This document shows, in pieces, positions 23,906 through 35,100 of a DNA stretch of 64,000 bases. Position numbers and translations under genes: made by a program. The notes beneath the pieces are model-generated. The model saw only the letters and a list, made by a program, of their open reading frames with translations, made no database searches and was not told the DNA's origin. Within the stretch, counting starts at the first letter, position 1. Each line of letters opens with the position of its first letter. This DNA comes from Diphasiastrum complanatum (lineage: Eukaryota > Streptophyta > Lycopodiopsida > Lycopodiales > Lycopodiaceae): NCBI GenBank assembly GCA_029204225.1, contig CM055092.1, positions 23,129,005-23,193,004 on the forward strand, written 5' to 3'.

Positions 23906-25879
23906 AAGTTGATTGTAATTAAACATGGATGGATCAACTCCGTGGAATGACATTCAATTTATTGGCTACACATATAAAACAAATTTCATAAGTGACGTAT
24001 ATAGATTGACGAAGATTGTAATAAAAAACAAAGATATCTATCTCTTCTTTTGTTATCACAGGTATGAAAGTCCCACTCCAATATGCATTAAAGTTCTGTA
24101 GTCGATTTTCTTTTCTACTTCATTTCAATATATTAGGGTTTATTATAATGTATTGTACGTTTATGAATGTAGTAATCATATCGGGGTCAGGCAGTGGTGA
24201 AAGCTCAAGAGACTATGTTTCAACTTTTTATGCATCATTAACTCATGAGTAGAAAACACAACTGCAAAGTATGTTTAACCGAGATGAGAGTGGTCCTTCA
24301 CAAGCGGTCGCGGCTCCCGCCCCCACCAAAGAGTCATCCACAAATTGTCAATACTACAGTGATTACATAGTCAAAAAAAGTTTTGAATTATCAAACCAAA
24401 GCAATATGAGATTATGAGCTACGAAAACAATCACAGAGATGCATACATTCTGACGTAATATTAAATGCAATAAAGGATTTATTGATTCAAATTAAAATAG
24501 ATGATGATGAGCACAAGACAATTGTACTCGAAGCTATCTTTGAGTAACTGATGAATCTATCTGAATTACGATTCTGATGATTAGCAGTAAGCGATGATAG
24601 CCAAAAAGAACTGAGCTAGAATGCTCAAGAGTGTTCAAGCTTGAAAGCTTGAGAGAGCTGCTACAAATAACTTCAATGCTTACATGTATAAAAAATCTAA
24701 ATTCTAAGTAGATCTTGTTCAGTATAACTACCATCATACTTTGCATCGTGTAACCTATTTGGGGATTGTGGTGCTTGCATACAACAAATCAGACATGAGA
24801 CAACTGTGAGTTTACAAAGAGAGAGAAATGTGGCGAGAGTGAGAGACAACATGAATTCAATAAACAGAACCATTCTAATAAGTTCTAACTCCATGCCTCT
24901 TCAATAATTTGAGAATGGTATGTAGATTTTTTTGACACATTCATACTCGTCTTGGTGGGAGACCATTATAGCATCAATTTTTACATGTATCAAATAAATC
25001 GTGATTAGAATATTAATAAATAAGCACATCAATTTATTAACATAATAACATAAAACCAAAATATTGAATGCCATAAATGTCAAATCGTGCTTATATAAGC
25101 ACATACAAAATAAGTATGAAAATGTCCCATGTCACAACTATTAGGGGATTTCTGTGAATTAAGGCCATTTAGAATCTGGCCAAGTATGTAATATAGATCG
25201 TAAGTATGTTGAGTCCTAATCATTGTGGGATGAAATAAAGTTGTCATCACATTGTCGTGATGTGCTAGTAGTGGAGAAGTTGAAGCGACTACAGACGAAA
25301 ATGAGTAGTTCAATTACAGGAAGGTGCAGGGCTTTGTGGTTGTTTATGATCAGTCGCAAACATGTGCATATAAATGGTTGCTTTGGCCAATTAAAGTGGT
25401 TGTTATTAGGTTGTTAGACTGTGCATTGATAGATGTTTAAGGCTGAAAGCTATTGTAATGTTGCTACCTACCTGCTTTGACTTATTGTACTGCCAATAGC
25501 AAGAGGAATTTCCTTGCATAAGACCTTTTTGGAAGAATTTTTTTAAAGTATAGTGATGGCATTTGTACTGAGAATGTTTCTTTTAATATAGAAGATAAAT
25601 TTTCCATGTTATTGATTTGGTTGCAAAATACATTGTTGGATTGTTTCAATTTAGTATCTTAGTTGTTGAGGTTATCTTTGAATGCAAAAGGTATTTTTAC
25701 CTCTTATAGAATGAACAATTAAAAACCATCTTAGGTGATGTTCGTAGATAATCAAAGTCATCCCTAATACCTTTGTGGTTTTGTTGTCAGTGTGATCAGG
25801 TGACATAGTTATTATGGATAATATTGGTTTTCAACTTTGGGTGGAATTTCCAATTATTACTGACAATCTAATCATAATG
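23906..25879. other. No gene recognised
   Basis: AT-rich. A coding-like piece at about 24180-24350 on plus (SGSGSGESS, then AVAAPAPTKESS after a stop) has no domain I recognise. The rest shows only short open stretches. It may include the 5' end of the CACTA element, but I see no CACTA terminus. Confidence 0.4.
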
Positions 25880-26620
25880 TCTTTTAGATCTAGTAGTTCA
25901 AATCCTATATATTTCACCGTGGTTCATGGCTTGGATATCGTACGTGGGTCGTAGTTGGACATCTACATTTCAATGTTTTAAAGGGAAGAAACATGATGAT
26001 CCTGATATGCATATACACCAATTTTTGGCTGTGTTAGGCTAATCATGACACGAAGGATATTTTTAAAAATTGGAATTATAACCAACTACTTTGAAAGGTA
26101 ATGCTTTGCAATGGTATTTACAATATGGGCTACAAGAATTTCAGGTTTACGATGATTTTAAAATGGTTTAGAAAGGAGCATTAAAATGAGGAGATTGTTG
26201 ATAAATTGCAAGCCATTAAGAAGTGGAAGAAGGAGGATGTGTTAGCTTATATACAATATTTTACAATGTTGGAGAAGCGACTACAAGAACTATTGTTGGA
26301 CTTGAAATAGGTCTCGTTGTTGGTACCGTTCGTGAGGAATTCCCACAAAAAGAGGAATTTGACTCGAAGGAAATTCATAAGCATATGAGCTTGTGGATTA
26401 GACATCGTCATGATATAGCACGACGAGCTTATAGGGACAGGCAATCCAAACCCCACTGGTGTTCAAGGTCTGATTGGAACAATGTAAAAAACGATGAAAG
26501 AACACCAGATAAATACAAGATTCAAAGAGATGTCGCGGCCACTAGGATGCATGGAATAGGCAACCCTAAGTTGGGCTTGAGCAGATAGGCGAGCTTGGAA
26601 GCAAGCATGGTAAGTGAATC
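25880..26620 (+). pseudogene. Retrotransposon gag-like relic
   Basis: Broken plus-strand frames give KGNALQWYLQYGLQEF, then VDKLQAIKKWKKEDVLAYIQ and YFTMLEKRLQEL. This resembles Gypsy gag (a Trp-rich block, then a Gln/Lys-rich helical stretch containing xxYIxxF). Several stops occur within 26160-26310. No zinc knuckle follows. The segment at 26730-26850 is also coding-like but unassigned. Family placement is tentative. Confidence 0.4.
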
Positions 26621-27667
26621 TAAACTACTCTTATAGTTTGTCTTTGATTTCATGTGATTTCCTTTTACATCATGCATATGACTAGCTGCTCCAACCTAGC
26701 CTTAAACTAATCCCAACTTAAATTGAATGGATAGTTGGCGGACTATGGACATCTACCAACCAAAGAAGAGTACGACTTTGCCTTTAGGTAATCCTACGAG
26801 GCATTAGTCGATAAACTGAAGAGCGAGGGTCATCCTCCACTTGTAAATTTCTTTGAAACTTTATATTGTGTATTTTTCATATATTATTGTTGTAAAACAC
26901 GTACGTTTTCACTCTTAACCATTAGTATAATCAATCATTAAATACTAATGTGTTTTGTTTGCCTGTTTTCATGTAGAGCGGACGTCATGACGACAACGAG
27001 TAGATTAGGTTTTTCATATACATTTTAGTTCATCTTGTAAGTTAGAGAGTCTGCGAAAGCAGCAATTTTGTGCTACATTGATTGACACTTTCAATATATT
27101 TATTATTGCAATTGATCACAAAATTGTTATTGGTTTTGTATGTTGGATTCCGAAATATGAGCAATGTCGTAATCCAAAATGTGCAATGTCGTAACTAACC
27201 AAAAATTGCGAAACTTTGTGCAATGTCGGATTTTTAAAACGTAATACGATAAGATATTGCAATTCATAATGTGAATTAAGTAATGTAAGTATAGAAAGTA
27301 CCTTATGCTTGTCTCGAGGAACTAAATCTTTGCATATTCTTAGAGGTTTACAGATCAAAAGGTCTTGCTTACGACATAAGAATTTCACCAATTCTATTGT
27401 GAGTCACAAAGCCTCAAATGCAGATCGAGATTAGAGTTAGCTTGATTGCTTTCAAATCTTTGCATGGGAAACTCTTCGACATAACCCTATTCATTGCTAT
27501 TTTTCTAAAAGATCATCCACTCCACACACTCAAGATTGTACATGCTTTTGCATTACAAATGTGCCACCTTCAATAGGCACATGTGACCTAAGCCATCATG
27601 TGAAAGCTCGAGATGAGAAAGTATTTGATTTTAAAAACTGAAAAACAATGTTGCCAAATTGCTCTAT
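26621..27667. other. No gene recognised
   Basis: About 1 kb of AT-rich DNA. A short coding-like stretch (GHLPTKEEYDFAF, near 26745) is not recognised. GCAATGTCG recurs three times at 27160-27230. No continuation of the eIF4E gene is seen in 27100-27660. Confidence 0.4.
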
Positions 27668-27934
27668 TTATGCCTGAAGAACATGCATGCCACCATACCG
27701 CCAAAAATCCTCAACCGTGGAAAAGGTGTAAACACGGCGCAGCGAGCTGCCCCAAGCGCTGCCCCTGGATTTAGGGTCTGGTTTGTCAAACCATAACGTC
27801 CACGCATTCTCCAAAGGATGCGTCTTGCTCTTGCTCACATCTAACTCTGTACCACTGTCCTCCTGCGGTGGCTGCTGCTGCTCTTCTTGCCCTTTAGTTC
27901 CCTCTTGCATTAATACCACCACAGGTGCAAGCAC
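27668..27934 (-). pseudogene. eIF4E first-exon fragment
   Basis: An 88-residue frame starting at 27934. Residues 1-36 are a variable acidic/Gln-rich tail. From about 37 it is a clear cap-binding eIF4E N-terminus: [12 protein letters not shown] (39-50), then AWGSSLR (60-66) with the Trp equivalent to human W56 in the cap sandwich, and TVEDFW (73-78) with the Trp that contacts eIF4G. After FW the similarity stops and the frame ends at residue 88; the second cap-stacking Trp and all later exons are absent. A GT at CGG-TATGG just after FWR could be an old splice donor. It cannot bind cap as encoded. eIF4E versus eIF(iso)4E cannot be settled from this piece. Confidence 0.8.
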
Positions 27935-28270
27935 TACAGATCTCTCCTATTAGAGAGAGAGAGATTAGCAAACCCGAATGAGTGAGTGAGTGAGAGAGAG
28001 ACGATCAAGTGGCTTGGGTGTGTGTCTGTTTCAACGCATGTCTTAAAGAGATTTCCAGATAACGAATACAGCAATGATGATAAAACTGTGAGGGCAGGGA
28101 GCGGTGGAGTGCACGAGCGGTGGATGGAGAGATGGAGGGAAGGAGGAGGGTGAGGGAGCGATGGAGGCCAGCGGGAGGGATGGAGGGAGAGGGAGCCATG
28201 GAGGGTGAGGGAAAAGGAGGGATGGATGCATGCATGCGGAGGAGGGCCACGCATCGTGTTCCCCATATAT
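27935..28270 (-). promoter_or_regulatory. CT-rich leader/promoter-like flank of the eIF4E piece
   Basis: On minus, the 300 bases before the start codon are strongly pyrimidine-rich (runs of CTCTCTCT, CTCCCTC, CATCC), typical of plant 5' leaders and promoters but also of simple repeats. If it belongs to the eIF4E piece, the capture included upstream sequence. No TATA box can be assigned with confidence. Confidence 0.35.
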
Positions 28271-28689
28271 GCATCCCCTTCTCATCATTTTTTGTGAAAA
28301 AAGTGTGTATGCATGGGTGAGGGGAGAGGATGCATGAGTCCCTCACCCAAGAACAAAACTGTAAGAACAAAACTCTACGTAAGTTTAAAAATCTATATAT
28401 ATATATATATATAGATATATATATAGAGAGAGAGATCTATAAATATATAAATATATTTTCGTGTCACATTCTTGACTATGTACGGGTAAGAGGATGCACC
28501 CATGGTAGCATGAGTGCATCCTATTACTGTATGTACTTTTTCACAAAAACTAACTAAAATTCTTAGATGCATGCATGGGGAGGAGGATGTATGCATCACG
28601 AAAATGCATACACATTTAGCTCCGACCTAGATTTGCTCCATCGCTATTAATAGTAGCAGCTCCTTTTGGCTCCATCGCTACCACCAGTA
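28271..28689. repeat. Low-complexity AT/GA and GGATGCAT repeats
   Basis: A TA run with GA tail at about 28394-28440, and repeated variants of ATGCATG, GGATGCA and GGGTGAGG on both sides. Two copies of a segment containing CTCCATCGCT...AGTAGCAGCTC lie at about 28634-28665 and 28670-28700. Confidence 0.6.
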
Positions 28690-29130
28690 GCAGCTCTTTT
28701 TTCTCTCTTTTCACTTTGTGTTTGCACCTCTACCAAGAATAGTGAGAGAGGGGTGATAGCAGGTGCCGTTGCAGCTGCGATTGAGCATTTTCTCGAGGCT
28801 GATAAGCTGGATGGAGCAGAAACTCTTGCCACATTGGAATTGCTCTGTAAAACACTAGCGGGCCGCATAGCAATGGGTGGACATGCTCTATTTGTTCCTG
28901 CATTGGTGAGAATGGTCCTAAGGGTTTCAGATCAAGCAACAGAGTGCGCAATAGGCACGCTTTTAGCATTTTGTAGCTCCTCACAGACTGTTCAAGAGAC
29001 TGTTGTTAAAGCTGGTGTCTTCACTCATATGCTGCTACTCATCCAGAGTGACTGCACAGAAAGAGCCAAATGAAAAAACAAGGAATTTCCAAAGCTTCTG
29101 AGAGTTGATGCAAGAACATGCTCAAATGGA
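28690..29130 (+). pseudogene. U-box/ARM-repeat E3 ligase C-terminal fragment
   Basis: The plus frame reads GVIAGAVAAAIEHF, KLDGAETLATLELLC, a GRIAMGGHALFVPALVRMVL segment, VSDQATECAIGTLLAFC, VVKAGVFTHMLLLIQSDCT and, after a stop at 29071-29073, FPKLLRV. This is the ARM-repeat end of plant U-box proteins of the PUB22/23/24 type, which bind substrates and join ubiquitin. The U-box itself is absent. The TGA falls in the last helix, where these proteins normally read through to a short C-terminus. No intron is needed, as is usual for this class. Probably a captured fragment; a truncated expressed protein cannot be excluded. Confidence 0.75.
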
Positions 29131-30065
29131 GGAGAGATTGCTAAAGGTAATGCTTTCTTAGAGCGTCTTATGTTGAGAGTTTAGTTCATAGTTTTCTACT
29201 TGTGCTCTTTTAATCATGTTTTAACATCTATGAAGGGCATCTGAATCGTCTCACTTTTATGTTTTGTAGCTAACAAAAGTTTCTAATATGAAGTTGGCTA
29301 CTCTCGTTGAGACTTCGCTTACTAAATATTTGCAGAGTGATATTACGTAGCACATAATGTCATTAATAGCACTAGGCCTCACGCTTTATACGATCAAATA
29401 GTCTTGGTGTGCGTTAGCTCAAATCTTGCAAGAAATGACCGTTCGGTTTTAGATTGAGTGTGAGGACCACACTACTTAGCACATTACAATGAGACCTCAT
29501 TTGACACCAACAATATGACTAGAAATTAAGGAGCTCCTGGAATCCAAAAATAGGAGGCCTTTTTCCATGAAAACTAAAACTTCGATTCTCCATAGATGTT
29601 TGTGAGCCAACATTTGCATCCGGGTTTAATCTCCATGATGACATCTATTTTGAAATTTTTTTGACACGTTCTGCGCACTATGCTCTAGAACGAACTATTC
29701 AGAATGCACAATACATTCCTGTCATGCTCCAAAAACAAAGTGATCCCAAATCTATACTCAAGTGGGAGGAGCAAGCAGGCCGGATTTTCTCTACTCTCAA
29801 CCCTGTTCCGGAGGTCCTCATTTCCACGTAGGTTGAATTGATTGTCCAGTGGTCCTACTTTGCCCAAATTTTCAATTTTATCTTTCAGGTATGTATATCT
29901 AGTAATTTATTGTCTATAGTATATTATTACTATAGCAAATATTACACCTGCGATTATCTTACAAACAAGAACTTTGCGGTTTCATAAGTATGTTTCGGGT
30001 CTAAGAGGACGTTGCGGTTTCGTGATTACATTACGGTTCTATGGGGACGTTGCAGTTTACGTATT
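29131..30065. other. No gene recognised
   Basis: One unassigned open stretch at about 29650-29829 on plus (SAHYALERTIQNAQYIPVML) looks coding by composition, and after a stop is followed by a possible splice donor (TTTCAG-GTATGT, near 29889). The later part repeats TTGCGGTTT and TTACGGTT-type words (29970-30060). Confidence 0.35.
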
Positions 30066-30206
30066 ATGGAAGGAGCTGGGCAGAGGCCATTCTGCCCGGT
30101 TAGGATTTCCAGAATTCTTTTAGGCTTGGCAAAAAAAAATGCCCGAGCCTAAAAAAATTCTGGAAATCCTAACCGGGCAGAATGGCCTCTGCCCGTCTCC
30201 TTCCAT
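30066..30206. repeat. Near-perfect hairpin, 60-bp arms
   Basis: Arms 30066-30129 and 30141-30206 are reverse complements with few mismatches, around an A-rich loop. Both arms hold GGGCAGAGGCCATTCTGCCCGG or its complement, itself a short palindrome. Compact hairpins of this type are typical of MITEs and of small-RNA precursors. Confidence 0.85.
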
Positions 30207-30209
30207 TGT

Positions 30210-30425
30210 GTAATGGATTTTTGGACGCTTTTTAAACCAATCCTTAGCTGCCACATGGCAGGTGCAAGCAAAATCAGCACTAGAAAAATTTGAGACCAAT
30301 CCAATGCTGCCACGTGGCAAATGGCAGGCATAATCTGCACTAAATTTTTTTTTAAAAAAACAGGTGACTATTCTGATTTTTAATTTGTTAAAAAATGGGC
30401 AGAATAGTCACCAAAAATCCATTAC
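30210..30425. mobile_element. Small inverted-repeat element (MITE-like)
   Basis: A 216-bp unit with 15-bp terminal inverted repeats (GTAATGGATTTTTGG at 30210-30224, its complement at 30411-30425). A second inverted pair inside its right end (GGTGACTATTCTG, 30363-30375 with 30400-30412) and a 50-bp imperfect direct repeat around CTGCCACATGGCA and CTGCCACGTGGCA are also present. No certain target duplication. It starts 4 bp after the neighbouring hairpin and shares GGGCAGAAT with it. Confidence 0.65.
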
Positions 30426-30927
30426 GAATACGTTGCGGGTTGTCCATATGTGGAGGTTTAGAAAGCGTATTATGACGGGAGTTTAGGTAATCAGATTACG
30501 AATAGGGTTCGACGAGTAGATTGCAGTTTTTATAATGTATTGTTATGACTCAATGTTGTGATTCAATTAGTGGGCGTCATATTGCATTGAAGAGAGTCGC
30601 CGGGTTGTAACCAATATGGGTATGACGAGCCAGATTCTGGTAGTGTTAATAACCATAAAGATAATATCTAAATGACTCATAAATAATTGAGTTAAGTGGA
30701 TGGTGACATACTCATAGCGACGTGTCATCTTTTGGTAAGGGGGTGTTAAACTTGTTGGTGTTCCGAAGCATTGGAATACTTTTAAGCGGTTGGAATACTC
30801 TTCCTTTATGCTTCTGAGCTCTTACCTTGTGAAGCGCTGCAAGTATTTTCCCACAACATATTCGCAGCAAGAACACCAGCAAGAACTCTAGGTTTACCAA
30901 GCGGAAAAAGTTCGAAGCATGTAAATT
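30426..30927. other. No gene recognised
   Basis: About 500 bp leading to the gag pseudogene. It may hold the leader of that retroelement, but no LTR edge or primer site is found. Confidence 0.4.
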
Positions 30928-33240
30928 CAGGAATATTTGAAAGAATTGTGGTTGGATCATCTCCAACATTTCAATCCTAACAGGATTGTGGAGACAGCAG
31001 CGATAGAATTTCTTGATAATATAAGGAAGGAGTCAGATGAGCAGGGCATCATGCAAGTACGACATGTGAGCATTCTAATCACAGAACAACTATTTTCTAA
31101 TATGATAGGGTTGCCAATTAATTTTGACATACTAAATGTGCCTTCAGTACACATGGCTGATTTCCTTCCTATAGACGCCTTCAATGAGGAGCAGGGTTAT
31201 AAGTTACCATCGACCCTCAGGGCTTTGAGAAGATGGATGAATCAGGTAATTTTTCGACGACAAACGGATCAGTATATTTCAGTTTAGAATTTTAGGTTGA
31301 TACAAGCTGCATTGCACGACGTACCAATTCCATGGGGCAAAATCGCATATTCACAATTCAAGAAGTGTTTGGATAGCGCGAAGAAATACACTGAATGGGG
31401 GTCACACATTACTAAGATTTGCGAAGCTTACGGGGTTTTGACGGATCAAGAATTGGGACTATTTCAGCCCAATCTAGTTCACAAAAGGCCTAAGCAGTAT
31501 TGTGTCAGTACCGAACTTACTTGGGGACGAAGTTGAGGTGCAATCAGACTCCTTTAGTCCGCCCACACAACAAGACACAACATGAGTTGAGAATCTGATC
31601 GGAGATTCGACGATGATGCAATAGCAGGATAATGCAGGGTTTACAGACAGTCGCAAGATGTTACCACGGTAGCCATTTTCTTGCCCGGACACCACGGAAT
31701 CGACCAAGGATGTAGGAATGGACGACCACAACATGGATTATGCTAATGACGAACACATCAAGAAATTCTTACAGACAGCCAAGAATTTTTCACCGGCACT
31801 ACAACACGGTATAGAGTTTATCTGGCAATATCAGCATTTGCAGAACCAGGCAGCATACTAGCACGGAGTATATGTGCAACAAGCTGATAGATTGAAGATT
31901 GTAGAGGAAGAAGCACCTAGGATATGCCAATATCAAATGCAAATAAATGAGCTCACAACGTAGTTGAAGAGTGTACAGGAGTAGCTATGCCAAAAGACCA
32001 AAGATAACAATGTGCTTCGAGAACAAAATGCACATTACTTTGACCAGATTACTCAATTACAGAAGGAGCTCTATATAGTGCAGACTGCTAAAGAGATTGT
32101 TGAGTATGAACGAGAATTGTTGAATGCCCAAATCTCGAAAATCACTGCAGGAGGGCCAGTACGTGTTGATAATGCGAGGCTAAAGGAATGGGCCAAAACA
32201 ATCTTACGCACGAGGGTAGCCGACAAGCTGGAGCCGCTTATGGAGGAAGAATGCTTTTTGAGAGATGAGAATATCCAGTTACATGCCTATGAGAATATTC
32301 TTGAAGGAAACTTACACGCCTATCACCACTGAATGGCTGAACAAAATGGTGTTGACAAAGCAAACACTGCGATCGGTATCAGACATCATAGATGACAATC
32401 AGAATCTTTTACTCAAGCCATTTGTTATAGATTGGCCACCCCCCCCACCAAAATCCAGGGTTTTGTCATCACCATCTATGATGATGAGATACAAACTGAT
32501 TGCGATCGATTCATAGGGTAGAGATGAATATGTGACTCACTGTTCAGGAATGCATACCTCATGTGAAAGCGAGAGTGAACACCACAGCAAAGACATCAAA
32601 AAAAGGAAGCGACAAAAGAAGGCTAACACATGAAGATTACACAAGGTTCTTCGATGGGGAACTACTTCGCTACACGGCCAAGGCTTGGAACAGATTGTGG
32701 ATGCTGCAAGACAGTTGAAAAAAGAAGAAACTAGAATGAAGTACCAACGACAGCGTCGACATCATCGGCGAGATGACTCATCTGATTCTGATTCAGATAC
32801 CGGTTCGGAATCATATAGTTCTTCAAGCTCAAAAGAGAGTTCATCTTATTCACATGATGGGAAACGGTCAAAGAAGCATAAGCATAAAGTGAAAACTAGT
32901 GAGCCATTACCAACAGTCACGAAAGATATTGTTACTACGGAATTTCACCAAGGAAACGTTTGTTTCTGCTGGAATTGAAATCAGGAAGGGCATTATATCA
33001 ATGAATGTGCTAATGGCACGTATTGTGTGATTTGTAATGCATATAACCACTGGACGAATGACTGCAAGCAGTAAGATCTTCTGGAGCATTTGTAGTCCAA
33101 GCACACCAATGCACCAACCGCAAATGCAACAGCCCTAGCATCGGCAACCACCATTACAACCGATACCACCACAAATGCAGGTGTATCAAGGCCCTTATTA
33201 TCAAGGGAATCAGATGCAACCCCCTTTCAATGGCAAGTGT
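30928..33240 (+). pseudogene. Ty3/Gypsy gag with coiled coil and two zinc knuckles
   Basis: The longest copy of this gag family here. In order: an N-terminal domain (LWLDHLQHFNPN to NVPSVHMADFLP, 30930-31170); a middle part with stops; a long helical, coiled-coil-like stretch (31900-32330); a Ser/Asp-rich then basic segment (SSDSDSDTGSES, KRSKKHKHK, 32780-32900); two CCHC knuckles (32960-33070); and a Pro/Gln-rich tail (33100-33220). In knuckle 1 the second Cys codon is TGA (32976-32978). Knuckle 2 is intact (CVICNAYNHWTNDC). RNA binding is expected for the parent gag. Protease and RT do not follow; the sequence passes into a minus-strand Copia relic. Confidence 0.75.
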
Positions 33241-33299
33241 GTTACCGACCAGATCTACCAAATGTATTTGCAATTTTTGCAATCAGAGGAGTCACCATT

Positions 33300-34020
33300 A
33301 TTTCAACTGTGGCATACCATCGGCAGTCTCCTCATAATCGACGCCTTTACTTTGTGTATAGCCTTTGATCACCAATCTTGCTTTGTGCTTTGATATACTT
33401 CATCTGCATGGTACGTAGTCCTGTATACCCATTTACAACCAATGGGTTTCTTGCCATAGTTCCACTAAGTTTCATGTGCTATGCTTAGCAATTGACTCCA
33501 TCTCTTCTTCCATGGCCTTGACCCAAATGTCATCATCATTCGCTTCAACAAGTCGAAGGTTCTTTGCTTTGAATGATGCTAGATAAGAGAGCATAATTTG
33601 TTTCATACATGTCAAGTTGTGTCTTCTCTCTTGTTGATCTTCGCAGCTCTCCCTAGATAGATGATTCAAGAAAGTCATCCATGTTGCGGCTCTCCATCAA
33701 TCTCTCAACCACTTAGGGAGCTTCATGTCCGGTGATCGACTTCCTGTTGAAAATGTATCCCATGGTACATCCTTCTCCTTGCATTTGTCACCTATGACTT
33801 CAATCCTCGCCAATAGAATGCAAATCATCCCTCATTGTCTTGATTCTGGTCATATAAGTCTGAATGTGCTCTCCTTGCTCCATTTGGGCACTATTCAAGT
33901 TTGCTTCAGAAACATAATCCTTGATGGATGGGAGGCACATAGTTTGAGTAGGTTGCTCGACTACCCGTCAACTTCCTCTCGCTCTGAGAAGATCCAGTCT
34001 CTATAGCTCTTCAACCGATG
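33300..34020 (-). pseudogene. Internally deleted Copia: gag joined to RT
   Basis: Read on minus from 34020, a gag piece (EANLNSAQMEQGEHIQTYM, RIKTMRDDLHSIGED) is followed, after about 250 bp with stops, by the RT entry region (WVKAMEEEMESI near 33500, then SISKHKARLVIKGYTQ and GVDYEET near 33320-33400). Protease and integrase, which should lie between, are missing, as is the rest of RT. It is a dead deletion derivative in opposite orientation to the neighbouring Gypsy gag. Confidence 0.7.
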
Positions 34021-34749
34021 TGTTTCACCTTTTCACGAGGGTCTCTCTGGCAGGAGTCCCTCCCTCCTGCATGATAATGCTAGTGCTACATTTCGGAATT
34101 CTCGGTGTTGTGGAGGTGGCGATGATGATGTCATGCCTCATGTAGTCTTGAGTCCATCACATCCCTCTAGCAGGGCTTGTTGTAGGGAATTCTTACTTCG
34201 AGAAATAGTAACTCAGCAAGCAGTGTGCATGGCACATGATACTATGACTCATGCCACCCTCATACTCACTCCTCGTATTTTTCCCTCTTCGACACGCCTA
34301 CCCAAGACTTCAATTTTCCTATGGAGACTCCATGACACTATGATCCCTCTTGCTAGACCACTCTGCCCATTTTTTCTCCCATTCAGATTCAATGTCCATG
34401 GCCAAGATGAGGATGACTCAGCTGGATCTAATTAGGTGTTTCATTCTAGCACACGTATGTGAGAGTCCCGATTTAGTTTATAATATCTCTCTATACTTGG
34501 AATATTTATGCATCTATCCTTCATCACTCTTTAAGTGCATGAAAGGTAGCTCAAATATTTGCAAATATTTTTATTAACAATTATGAACAAACAATTTTTC
34601 TTACCAACTTCATAAGAAGTGGTGCAAAAGGCTCCTAGGGTTGGAGGGAGTCCATTTTTTGGGCATAAGGGAGCCAATACTGCCTTAATTTTTTTTTTTT
34701 TTGGTATTTCCTCTCCCTTTGAATAGTCCTTGGAAAATTGTTGTTTATG
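34021..34749. other. No gene recognised
   Basis: Open stretches are short and without motifs. Sequence upstream of the gag piece on minus may be more of the same Copia, but I cannot place it. Confidence 0.4.
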
Positions 34750-34915
34750 TTCCTGGATATATCCCTCGAAAAACACTCTTGGAAGATCAGTTTATTTGTC
34801 GAGGCACATACCAAGGTCCCTCGATATATCCCTCGTAACACACTAACTATGATCAGTCTACTACCCGAGGGATATATCGGCCTCCCTCAATATATTCCTC
34901 AGAAGTCACTCACTC
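34750..34915. repeat. Short diverged tandem repeats (ATATATCCCTCG)
   Basis: The word GATATATCCCTCG recurs at about 34756 and 34822, with an inverted copy CGAGGGATATATCG at about 34866 and a decayed AATATATTCCTC at about 34890. Spacing of the direct copies is about 66 bp. Confidence 0.6.
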
Positions 34916-34948
34916 TCATCACAACATGAGGGATTTATGGAAAATAGT

Positions 34949-35099
34949 TGGAAAATTTTGAGGTTTAATCTAGATCCCAATGCGGTATCTCATTATTTAC
35001 AAAATCAGAGGCCCTCAAATCTATTTCTCGCTTTCTTAATTAATCTTTTACTTTTTAATAATTTCTTATAAGACATCAGACTGTTTATATGATTCTTTC
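34949..35099 (+). repeat. Left member of an inverted repeat pair at the junction
   Basis: Its reverse complement resembles 44034-44190: GAAAGAATCATATAAAC, GTCTGATGTCTTAT, AAATAGATTTGAGGGCCT and CAAAATTTTCCAA are shared in order. The repeat ends within one base of the copy A/B junction at 35100. Confidence 0.8.
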
Positions 35100-35100
35100 T

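Noticed and set aside
27668-27934. Functional eIF4E gene
   Set aside because: Only the first third of the domain is present; no later exon was found in the following 600 bp on that strand.
28120-28320. Arg/Glu/Gly-rich frame on plus
   Set aside because: Shadow of the CT-rich flank of the eIF4E fragment.
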